Assembly (NCBI GenBank): GCA_937926105.1
Contig: CALANS010000212.1
Span: 1 to 64,000, forward strand
Origin: an uncultured Actinomycetes bacterium
Lineage (GTDB): Bacteria > Actinomycetota > Actinomycetes > Mycobacteriales > Nakamurellaceae
Reading direction: 5' to 3'
Length of the DNA stretch: 64,000 bases
In this document: piece by piece, positions 57,176 through 64,000 of the stretch
Layout of the letters: every line of letters starts with the position of its first letter
Numbering within the stretch: position 1 is the stretch's first letter
The notes under the pieces: model-generated
Told to the model about the DNA's origin: nothing
The model's database searches: none
What the model saw: the letters and a program-made list of their open reading frames with translations, nothing else
Position numbers and translations under genes: made by a program

Positions 57176-58683
57176 CGGATCGGAGTGGGCGCCGGTCGAT
57201 TCTTGGTCCGTGTGATGCCAGAACGCCTGCGGGCACATTCCGAGGGATACCGGATCCGGGTGGCTCGGGCACGCGTGCCTTTCGTGGCATCCGGTACGCG
57301 CAACCGCCGGTCGGGCGTTTCCGCCTGCGGCCACCGCAACCCCTCGCAGCGACTGCCGAGAATCACCTCATCGACGCCACCCGATTCGGGGCTGCCCCAC
57401 CGCAGATCCCGCCCCCCTACCTGCCTGACGTCGACCGCTTCGACGAGGATTGCCTGACCCTGAATGTCTGGAGTCCGAGGAGTGGCGAGCCACTTCCGGT
57501 GCTGGTCTGGCTGTACGGGGGTGGCTTCAAGTCCGGAGGCGCCTCGGCACGGTTCTACGACGGGACGACCCTCGCCTTGCACGGGGCCGTGGTGGTCTCG
57601 GTGAACTACCGAGTGGGTGCAGTGGGCTTTGGTACCTTCGCCCACCGCGGCGCGGACCTATCCGGGATGAGCAACCTTGGCCTGCGGGACGTGATCGCGG
57701 CGCTGCGCTGGATCCGTGACAACATTGCCGGATTCGGCGGCGATCCGCGGCGGGTCTGCGTCGTCGGTCAGAGCGCCGGCGCTTTCCTCGCCGGGGCGCT
57801 GCTGGGTGCACCGGCGGCGGACGGTCTCTACACCACCGTGGTGCCGATGTCGGGCGGGCCGTACAAGATCATCGATCAGCGGACCGCCGTGGAAATGGGT
57901 GACGGGATCCTGGCTGCAGTGGGAATCTCGGCGGCCGAGCGAGTCACCCACGAGCGGCTCGCTCGGGTCCCACTGGCCGAGTGGATGGCCGCCGCGGACG
58001 TCATCACCGAACCGGATGTGGGTGACCGGAATGCGGTGCGGATCCAGGGGCTAGCCGTCGTGGACGACAGCCACCTGCCCGGCGGGGTGCTGGCCGCGCA
58101 CCCGATGAGACGCGAGATTCGGCGCGATGTCAGGATCCTGCTGACCGCGACCGCGCAGGAGTCGGCGTTCTGGCAGCGTCAGGGCGCGGACCAGTTCCGG
58201 CCGGCACAGACCGACCAGGACCTAGAACGGGATCTCGTCCGGTGGGGCATCGGCGACCAAGCCGCCCGGCAGCGCATCGTGCGGTACTACCGGGCCGCGG
58301 GAGGTACGCCGGAGGACGCCCGGCTACGCATCCTCACCGATTGGATCTTCGTGCTGCCCGAGGCGAGGGCCGCCCTGCGGGCGAACGAGCAAGGTGCCAG
58401 GGGCTGGCTGGCGTGTCTGTCCGTCCCGGGCCTGCCGGCCACCGGTCATCTCGACGACACCGCGCACTTCTTCGGCACGGCGCCGGGCCCCACACCCGCA
58501 CAACGTGAATTCGGGGCACGCTACCGGGACACAGTCATCCGATTCGCCGCGCACGCAACCCCGGGCTGGCCACCGTTAGCCACGCCGAGTGGCTGTGTGC
58601 GTCATCTGTCCGGGACGGTCGATGATCGGTCCGGCGAGTTGGCGCCGATGCTCGCCGCGTGGCACGGAGTGACTCGCGATTGA
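57172..58683 (+). CDS. Carboxylesterase family (type B/para-nitrobenzyl esterase-like) protein
   Basis: The product has 503 residues, normal for type B carboxylesterases. PAGTFRGIPDPG, FRGIRYAQPPVGRFRLRPPQ, FDEDCLTLNVWSP (with the disulfide-region EDCL), LVWLYGGGFKSGG (oxyanion hole), SVNYRVGAVGF and NLGLRDVIAALRWIRDNIAGFGGDP lead to the nucleophile Ser in CVVGQSAGAFLAG. The His is probably in TGHLDDTAHFFG. It hydrolyses carboxylic esters of unknown nature. No signal peptide is present. It follows the catabolic operon by ~470 bases and may belong to the same pathway. Confidence 0.88.
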   Translation: MTDRSGRRSILGPCDARTPAGTFRGIPDPGGSGTRAFRGIRYAQPPVGRFRLRPPQPLAATAENHLIDATRFGAAPPQIPPPYLPDVDRFDEDCLTLNVWSPRSGEPLPVLVWLYGGGFKSGGASARFYDGTTLALHGAVVVSVNYRVGAVGFGTFAHRGADLSGMSNLGLRDVIAALRWIRDNIAGFGGDPRRVCVVGQSAGAFLAGALLGAPAADGLYTTVVPMSGGPYKIIDQRTAVEMGDGILAAVGISAAERVTHERLARVPLAEWMAAADVITEPDVGDRNAVRIQGLAVVDDSHLPGGVLAAHPMRREIRRDVRILLTATAQESAFWQRQGADQFRPAQTDQDLERDLVRWGIGDQAARQRIVRYYRAAGGTPEDARLRILTDWIFVLPEARAALRANEQGARGWLACLSVPGLPATGHLDDTAHFFGTAPGPTPAQREFGARYRDTVIRFAAHATPGWPPLATPSGCVRHLSGTVDDRSGELAPMLAAWHGVTRD

Positions 58684-58858
58684 CGCCCTTGGCGCGCAAC
58701 ACGAACCCCAAATTACAGCGGCCAGCAGCGGAACCGAGCAAGCCATCCCCAGCGACCGACCGGCTGACTGATGGCCTGCGCGCCCCAGCAGCGGATGCGG
58801 TCACCGGCCAGCTCGGTGACAAGCGCCGCGGCCAGGTTCACCACCGCCCGGGCGGTGG

Positions 58859-59602
58859 TCATAGACCGACCACGGTGGTGGCCCGGTCATGCTCGCCGGA
58901 TGGGCCAGCGCCCGCTCCTTGCCGGGTGAGGGCTGCGTCGAGTCCGGCCACCAGACGCCGATAGCTCACGTCCAAATCGAGCGGCATGCCGAAGCCGCCG
59001 GCCGCCTCCAGCGCGACGAAACCGTGCAGCATGGCACGCAGTCCTCGGATCGCGTGCAGCGTGTCCGCCGGAGAAGCACTCGCCGGGCCATCGCCCTTTC
59101 CACCGTCGATGGTGTCTCCCGCAGGAGCATCGCCAGGCGCGCCGACCTCGTCATCGCCGGCTCGCTCGACTTCGCGGACTACATTCCCTGCGATGTCGGG
59201 GAAGCCGTATCCGCGCAGCACCGCGGCGAGGGTGCGGAGCACACCATCGGCGACCCGAGTGTGTTCGCGGTCCCCAGGCGCCGGCGCGATGACGCTGGCG
59301 GCATAGCGCCCGGGATGCCGGTGAGCGTACCCGCGGTAGGCGATCGCCAGATGCGTCAGCGCATCTACCCCCGAACGGCCCGCCACCGCGACCACCAGCC
59401 GGTCGCCGATCTCCGTCACCGCCAGTACGCTGACCGCCCTCCGCAGCTCCGCCAGCGACCCGATGTGCTTGTACAGGCTGGGTTGTCGCACGCTGAGCCG
59501 GGCGGCCACCGCCGCCAGCGTCAGCTGGTCCCACCCGGCCTCATCGGCGAGCTCTGCGGCGGTTCCCACCACCACGGCCGTGCTCAGGCCGGCCCTAGGC
59601 AC
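58859..59602 (-). CDS. TetR-family regulator with WHG-type C-terminal domain
   Basis: The product has 247 residues. PRAGLSTAVVVGTAAELADEAGWDQLTLAAVAARLSVRQPSLYKHIGS is a typical TetR helix-turn-helix (residues ~1-50). The C-terminal domain has AYRGYAHRHPGRYAA and LRAMLHGFVALEAAGGFG, the TetR_C WHG family signature, with an inserted Gly/Asp-rich loop. GTG 59602 gives the usual MPRAGLS start and overlaps the hydrolase stop by 8 bases; an in-frame TTG 30 bases upstream is less likely. It probably represses the operon via the AT-rich dyad at 60446-60462. Confidence 0.87.
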   Translation of the reverse strand: MPRAGLSTAVVVGTAAELADEAGWDQLTLAAVAARLSVRQPSLYKHIGSLAELRRAVSVLAVTEIGDRLVVAVAGRSGVDALTHLAIAYRGYAHRHPGRYAASVIAPAPGDREHTRVADGVLRTLAAVLRGYGFPDIAGNVVREVERAGDDEVGAPGDAPAGDTIDGGKGDGPASASPADTLHAIRGLRAMLHGFVALEAAGGFGMPLDLDVSYRRLVAGLDAALTRQGAGAGPSGEHDRATTVVGL

Positions 59603-60437
59603 CGGGCGCCGCCTGCCGGAGGAATTCGACAATGGCGGGCGCCGTCAGCTCCGGGAACTCCGACTGGGGGTAGTGTCCGGCGCCGGGCACCAACAGCACA
59701 CCGCCGCCCAGGGCGTCGGCGACCAGCCGCGCCTCCCCGGCCGGGTCCGGAAAGTCTGGATCCAACTGACCCATCACCACCAGGGTGGGCTGGCGCACCG
59801 TCCCCGCCGCCTGCCATGCCGGTGCATGGTCGGTGCGCGTGGCCTGCCGGAACGCTGCCGCGTGACCCGGCCGACGCATCGAGGCGGCGATCTCCTCGCG
59901 GTGATGGCGGAAGTCGTCGCCGCGTCGTGACGGATACAGCGTCGGCAGGTAGGACAGCCAGACCCGCGTGGACCATGGTCCGGCCATCGCTGCCCGCATG
60001 GCGAGTCGGACGGCGGCCGGCGTCTGGGGTTGGCGGACGAAGGGTCCTATCAGCACCAGGGCGCGAACCATGGCCGGTTCGAACGCCGCGGCAATCACGG
60101 CGGCACCGGCGCCCATCGAGTTGCCGATCAGTATCGCCGGCGTGCGCAGATGGTGCGCCAGCGCCAGGATATCGGTGGCGGAGGCTGTGTCGTCGTAGTG
60201 GCCGGCGCCGCGCCCGAATGTGGCATCGCTGTCGCCGTGCCCGCGCAGATCCAGACAGCCCACTCGATATCCGGCCGCGACCAATGCCGGGCGCAGGTGC
60301 CGGAAGGTGCTGCGCACGTCGCCCATGCCGGGCACGCAGATCACCAGCGGGCCCTTATCCGGACCGGTCAGATCGAAGGCGATGCGGCCGCCGGGGCGGT
60401 CGAGGTACTGCGTGTCGGAGGTGTAGCTGATGTTCAT
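59595..60437 (-). CDS. Alpha/beta hydrolase
   Basis: The product has 280 residues. GPLVICVPGMGDVRSTF (oxyanion hole), RVGCLDLRGHGDSD, the nucleophile Ser in LIGNSMGAGAAVIAA, Asp in MGQLDPDFPDP and His in PGAGHYPQSEFPE form the full catalytic triad. It is of the hydrolase/haloperoxidase-like subgroup. It is co-transcribed with the overlapping TetR gene behind an AT-rich operator candidate. The substrate is unknown, probably a small ester or lactone. Confidence 0.88.
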   Translation of the reverse strand: MNISYTSDTQYLDRPGGRIAFDLTGPDKGPLVICVPGMGDVRSTFRHLRPALVAAGYRVGCLDLRGHGDSDATFGRGAGHYDDTASATDILALAHHLRTPAILIGNSMGAGAAVIAAAFEPAMVRALVLIGPFVRQPQTPAAVRLAMRAAMAGPWSTRVWLSYLPTLYPSRRGDDFRHHREEIAASMRRPGHAAAFRQATRTDHAPAWQAAGTVRQPTLVVMGQLDPDFPDPAGEARLVADALGGGVLLVPGAGHYPQSEFPELTAPAIVEFLRQAAPGA

Positions 60438-60445
60438 AGCTAATA

Positions 60446-60462
60446 AGCTAATAGTAATAGCT
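60446..60462. promoter_or_regulatory. AT-rich dyad upstream of the hydrolase-TetR operon
   Basis: AGCTAATAGTAATAGCT has matching AGCTA/TAGCT ends and lies within an AT-only patch (about 60436-60464) that stands out strongly from the GC-rich surroundings, 9 bases before the hydrolase start. TAGCTAATA is repeated beside it. It is the likely TetR operator and promoter. Confidence 0.62.
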
Positions 60463-60610
60463 TGATGGATGTCAAGCCCGGTGTCCTGGAGCTGCCTGGA
60501 GGACGCCGGGAACGGCGCTGCGCCCGAATCGGCAACCCGATAGCGTGATCCGGGGACGGGCCCCGGGGTTGGGGACCGGGGCGCACCGATGACCGGACGA
60601 GGAGTCGAGC

Positions 60611-61090
60611 ATGAGCGAGCACCCGCAGGATCTGAAGGGTCGCATCCGGTTGGACCTGACGGCTGCGATGAAAGCGCGGGACACCGTCACCACGGGAACG
60701 CTGCGGATGGCGCTGGCGGCCATCACCAACGCAGAGGTGGCCGGCGAGGCGGCGCGTGAGCTCACCGACGCCGAGGTGCTGGCCGTTCTGACGAAGGAGG
60801 TCCGCAAGCGGCATGAGGCCGCCGAGGTGTATGCGGGTGCGGGCCGCGGCGAGCTGGCGGACAACGAGAACGCCGAGGCCGAGGTGCTGCGGCGCTACCT
60901 GCCGGCGCCCCTGGCCGACGACGAGTTGAGCTCGCTGGTAGACCGGTCCGTCGCCGAGGTCACGCAGACGCTCGGTGAGGCGCCCACCATGCGCCAGATG
61001 GGCCAGGTGATCAAGGCGGTGCAGGCCAAGGCGGCCGGCCGGGCCGAGGGCGCTCGGATTGCCGCGGCCGTCAAGGCGGCGCTGGGTTAG
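60611..61090 (+). CDS. GatB/YqeY-domain protein
   Basis: The product has 159 residues. LKGRIRLDLTAAMKARDTVTTGTLRMALAAI, ELTDAEVLAVLTKEVRKRHEAAEVY, ENAEAEVLRRYLPAPLADDEL and MRQMGQVIKAVQAKAAGRAEGARIA cover the whole YqeY family. These proteins share the tail domain of the GatB subunit of the tRNA-dependent amidotransferase and may bind tRNA, but have no proven function. ATG 60611 follows GAGGAG. It is a single gene, divergent from the hydrolase operon. Confidence 0.93.
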   Translation: MSEHPQDLKGRIRLDLTAAMKARDTVTTGTLRMALAAITNAEVAGEAARELTDAEVLAVLTKEVRKRHEAAEVYAGAGRGELADNENAEAEVLRRYLPAPLADDELSSLVDRSVAEVTQTLGEAPTMRQMGQVIKAVQAKAAGRAEGARIAAAVKAALG

Positions 61091-61231
61091 GTCGCCAGGC
61101 CGGAGTCGGCGCCGGGGTCTCGTCGATCCGGGCCGTTCGATCATGTCGGGGCGACGGACCCGGTGCTGGTGGTCTGGACGGATCGGGAAGACTTCCCGAT
61201 GGACCCTGACGGCTGCGGGAAGGACGGACCG

Positions 61232-62686
61232 ATGACCGAGAGCATGAACACCACGGGCACCGCCGACATCGGCGTCACCGGGCTGGCGGTGATGGGCTCG
61301 AACCTGGCCCGCAACCTGGCGCGCAACGGGTTCGTCACCGCCGTGCACAACCGCAGCTACTCGAAGACCGGGGCCCTCATCGACCAACACGGCTCGGACG
61401 GCGCGTTCGTGCCCGCGGACGCGATGTCAGAATTCGTCGCATCACTGCGGCGCCCGCGCACCGCGATCATCATGGTCAAGGCCGGTGCGCCGACCGACGC
61501 CGTGATCGACGAACTGGCGGGCCTGATGGAACCGGGCGACATCATCATCGATGGCGGCAACGCGCTGTTCACCGACACCCGCCGGCGGGAGTCGGCGCTG
61601 CGCGACAGGTCCTTGCACTTCGTGGGGTGCGGCATCTCCGGTGGCGAGGAGGGCGCCCTGAACGGGCCGTCGATCATGCCCGGCGGCTCGGTCGAGTCCT
61701 ACCGAACCTTGGGCCCGATCCTGGAGAAGATTTCCGCTCAGGTGGAGGGTGACCCGTGCTGCACGCACATCGGCACCGACGGCGCCGGGCACTTCGTCAA
61801 GATGGTGCACAACGGCATCGAGTACGCCGACATGCAGCTCATCGGTGAGGCCTACGACCTGCTGCGTCGCGGTGCCGGGCTGGAGCCGGCCGCGATCGCC
61901 GACATCTTCTCCGGCTGGAACACCGGCGAGCTGGACTCGTTCCTGATCGAGATCACCGCGCAGGTGCTGTGCCAGCTGGACTCCGAGACCGGAAAGCCTT
62001 TGGTGGATGTGATGCTCGATGCCGCTGGCATGAAGGGCACCGGTACGTGGACGGTGCAGACGGCTCTGGACCTGGCGGTGCCGGTGACGGGGATCGCGGA
62101 GGCGGTCTTCGCGCGGGGGCTGTCGTCCCTGGCCGACGAGCGCGCCGCGGCCCGATCGTTGCCGGGGCCCGCGCCCGCCGGTGACGTGCCGGATCGGGAC
62201 GCGTTCGTCCAGGACGTGCGCCGGGCGCTGTACGCGTCCAAGATCGTTGCCTACGCACAGGGTTTCGACCTGATTGACGCCGGCGCCGCCGAGTACGGCT
62301 GGGACATCGACCGCGGCGCGGTCGCGCGGATCTGGCGCGGCGGTTGCATCATCCGGGCGGCGTTCCTGAATCGGATCACCGAGGCTTATGCCGGCGACCA
62401 GCCGCCGGTATCGCTGCTGCTGGCCCCGTACTTCACCGAGGCGGTGGCCGGGGCCCAGGACTCCTGGCGGCGGGTGGTGGCCGGCGCCGTCACCGCTGGG
62501 ATCCCGACGCCCGGGTTCTCGTCGGCGCTGGCGTACTACGACGGGCTGCGTTCCGAACGGCTGCCGGCGGCGCTGATCCAGGGGCAGCGGGACTTCTTCG
62601 GCGCGCACACCTACCGTCGCATCGACCGGGGCGGGTCGTTTCACACGTTGTGGTCCGGTGACCGGTCCGAGGTGCCGGCCGACTGA
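61232..62686 (+). CDS. gnd: 6-phosphogluconate dehydrogenase, decarboxylating (Gnd/GndA)
   Basis: The product has 484 residues, the long dimeric form. It oxidises 6-phosphogluconate to ribulose 5-phosphate and CO2, making NADPH. NADP-binding VTGLAVMGSNLARNLA followed by HNRS, IDGGNALFTDT, catalytic GCGISGGEEGALNGPSIMPGG and Lys in HFVKMVHNGIEYADMQLI, DAAGMKGTGTWTVQ, RGGCIIRAAFLNRI and LIQGQRDFFGAHTYRRID are diagnostic. ATG 61232 is preferred, with a GGAC-type site upstream; ATG 61244 is also possible. Confidence 0.95.
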   Translation: MTESMNTTGTADIGVTGLAVMGSNLARNLARNGFVTAVHNRSYSKTGALIDQHGSDGAFVPADAMSEFVASLRRPRTAIIMVKAGAPTDAVIDELAGLMEPGDIIIDGGNALFTDTRRRESALRDRSLHFVGCGISGGEEGALNGPSIMPGGSVESYRTLGPILEKISAQVEGDPCCTHIGTDGAGHFVKMVHNGIEYADMQLIGEAYDLLRRGAGLEPAAIADIFSGWNTGELDSFLIEITAQVLCQLDSETGKPLVDVMLDAAGMKGTGTWTVQTALDLAVPVTGIAEAVFARGLSSLADERAAARSLPGPAPAGDVPDRDAFVQDVRRALYASKIVAYAQGFDLIDAGAAEYGWDIDRGAVARIWRGGCIIRAAFLNRITEAYAGDQPPVSLLLAPYFTEAVAGAQDSWRRVVAGAVTAGIPTPGFSSALAYYDGLRSERLPAALIQGQRDFFGAHTYRRIDRGGSFHTLWSGDRSEVPAD

Positions 62687-62789
62687 CCCGTCACCGCCGC
62701 CTGCGCCTTCGATCTCCGCCGGCCTGGGTCGGCGCCGCGTGCGGTCCGCGCAGGAGCCTTCAAGCCCACTTTCGTGCGAGTTCGCAGGG

Positions 62790-62931
62790 AGGGGCTGTCG
62801 CCGCGGCCGCGGGGTTCGCCAAATGCGCCGATCATGTGGGTGGTGGCGGACGCGTAGAACGTTGCGGTAGCGGTCATGTTCCCATGGCCGAGCAGGCGGA
62901 TGATGATCGGCATCGGATCTTCTGCTGATAG
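62790..62931 (-). pseudogene. Possible C-terminal remnant of a tyrosine recombinase
   Basis: A stop-bounded frame on the minus strand reads LSAEDPMPIIIRLLGHGNMT and then ATATFYASATTHMIGA, which resembles the LGH box and catalytic Tyr region of tyrosine recombinases. The Tyr lies ten residues after the His, about one more than usual. Upstream the frame is closed and no Arg or HxxR box is visible; downstream it passes into Arg-rich noise. If correct, it marks a former mobile element next to the gene-poor right end. Confidence 0.38.
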
Positions 62932-63635
62932 AGGTCCATGGCTTTAGCCTTGCCGCGGCATGTGGCAGCGGATGCTCATCGGGCCGTCGGGCGTATGGAG
63001 CGGGCTGTCGCGGCGGCCTGTTTAAGAGCGTCAGTCACGGTGTGGGCCGATACGGAGCGGCGGGCCGTCGCCGCGGTCGCCGCAGGATACCGTCTGAGTT
63101 GCGGCCTGCCGACGGTATTGGGGTGGAACTCGGCCAGGATCAGACCAATGATCTCACTGTCTTGAGTGCGCTCATCACGCTGGAGCTAGGACGACGAAAA
63201 CCTGGTTTGCAAAACCGCAACTGAATCCCGATATCGGTAACAGCCTGTCGAATAATTGCAGTCGGTCCCACCGCGTGCATCACCGGCACCCGGTGCAAGA
63301 ACTTGTACTCTGGCGCCATCCCCGCATCGATTGAATCCACCGAAGACCCAACCAACGGAACGATTTCGCCGCAGTGCATGACTTCGCTGGCAAGGATCTC
63401 CGATGTCCGTGCTCGTTCGGGAGCGCAAGACCAGTGCCTGGCGACCACGAACGGTTGCTACCCGAAGGCGGATCCGGCTTAGCCTGTCCAACGGATTCAT
63501 TGGTGTACCGCGCTGACTCGGCCGGGCAACTCATCTCTCAAAATATGGATAGGGCGACCAACCCAGGAAACTTGTGATGTGCAACTCCCAGAACAGTGCT
63601 ATGTTCCTAAGCGCAACTAAGGAGGTTGCTTCGCT
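62932..63635. other. Gene-poor stretch near the right end
   Basis: About 700 bases with no convincing gene. The sequence from about 63130 to 63630 is less GC-rich than the rest. A minus-strand frame at 63140-63448 is open for 102 codons, including LVGSSVDSIDAGMAPEYKFLHRVP in part of it, but has no ribosome site or known family, so it is not called. Confidence 0.4.
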
Positions 63636-64000
63636 ATGGGGTTGATGATCGTTCTTGCGGTCGCAGGGTTATTGAGTGGCGCAATATCAGCAGTCCCGGC
63701 GTCGCCGACCCGCGATCCCTCGGCCCCTGGGCCGCACCGCACCACGCCACGTTGCAGCTCACTCGGAGTAAACCCGAACGTTCGTCCGACACATCCAGTC
63801 GCACCGACGGTGGACACGCCACTAGGGGTGTGCCGCGCACTAGGCACACCGACCTCGAAAGGTCCCAGCGTCCGCCACTTGACGACCCTAGGATCCAGAG
63901 CGGCTTCAAAAGCTAAGCAGCAATACACCAGTGCCACGGGCATTCACCTTGACGATGCGCCAGCAACCTGCGGCGCCGTAAACGGGTGGGAGTACGATCG
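63636..64000 (+). CDS. Exported protein of unknown function, start only (runs off the window)
   Basis: An open frame from ATG 63636 continues to the last base without a stop, about 121 codons. AAGGAGG at 63619-63625 is a near-perfect ribosome site 10 bases upstream. The N-terminus MGLMIVLAVAGLLSGAISAV is a plausible signal peptide with an AxA-like end (about residues 16-22), followed by a Pro/Thr/Ser-rich section with a Cys pair and a more mixed region (TSATGIHLDDAPATCGAVNG). No family was recognised; the full sequence is needed. Confidence 0.6.
   Translation, partial: MGLMIVLAVAGLLSGAISAVPASPTRDPSAPGPHRTTPRCSSLGVNPNVRPTHPVAPTVDTPLGVCRALGTPTSKGPSVRHLTTLGSRAASKAKQQYTSATGIHLDDAPATCGAVNGWEYD

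Noticed and set aside
63140..63448. A 102-codon minus-strand frame in the gene-poor right region
   Set aside because: Parts look protein-like, but there is no ribosome site, no clear start and no family. It was left as a possible remnant only.
1..64000. CRISPR arrays, prophage structural genes or complete insertion sequences
   Set aside because: No regularly spaced repeats of CRISPR size, no capsid or tail genes and no intact transposase were found on either strand.

Overview
The window is about 64 kb of GC-rich DNA from an actinomycete. Many products closely resemble mycobacterial families: an LldD2-type lactate dehydrogenase, MazEF9, the divergent pmt/rsmI pair, FadD15- and FadB2-like enzymes, a mycothiol/DinB-superfamily enzyme and a DyP/encapsulin pair. 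Operons are compact, with ATGA or GTGA overlaps. The sequence does not allow a species call.

Left edge (1-2880): the 3' part of tRNA-Ala(CGC) and a damaged second copy of its 3' end bracket a 2.8 kb islet. The islet holds a decayed Wadjet anti-plasmid system (JetA start joined to an internally deleted JetD), an unrecognised gene and a solitary ribbon-helix-helix protein. No integrase remains.

2.9-24.5 kb: small regulator-plus-enzyme modules. These are MarR/DinB with a perfect palindromic operator, an amidohydrolase/methyltransferase pair, LysR, lldD, an MBL-rhodanese persulfide dioxygenase, an OmpR-type two-component system, the DyP peroxidase/encapsulin nanocompartment, a PD-(D/E)XK protein, a methyltransferase facing an HxlR regulator, two separate ArsR-SRPBCC operons, a sugar-isomerase/2-hydroxyacid-dehydrogenase pair, DUF488, and PadR-DUF1707.

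24.5-34.2 kb: metabolic and transport genes (TrpB2, aquaporin, Pr6Pr, MmuM, DUF998, FadB2, FadD and a CDF transporter), plus a 41-residue gene.

34.4-41.2 kb: a more accessory stretch with two divergent MazEF-type modules, a frameshifted gene remnant ending in a long hairpin, an ECF sigma factor coupled to a membrane protein, an orphan AAA ATPase and a thiamine-binding-type protein. sodA, pmt, rsmI and a PEP-mutase-family gene follow.

45.7-56.7 kb: the most coherent system. A minus-strand operon (asparaginase, GntR, FAH hydrolase) is divergent from a plus-strand operon encoding a three-subunit molybdenum hydroxylase, a NitT/TauT-type importer with two permeases, and a ModA-like binding protein without a signal peptide. 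A palindrome lies between them. This looks like a regulated catabolic cluster for an imported nitrogen-containing, probably cyclic, compound. The substrate is unknown.

57-64 kb: a carboxylesterase with a coupled 38-residue upstream ORF, a TetR/hydrolase operon, a YqeY-like protein, 6-phosphogluconate dehydrogenase, a possible tyrosine-recombinase remnant, a gene-poor stretch, and the start of an exported protein that runs off the right end.
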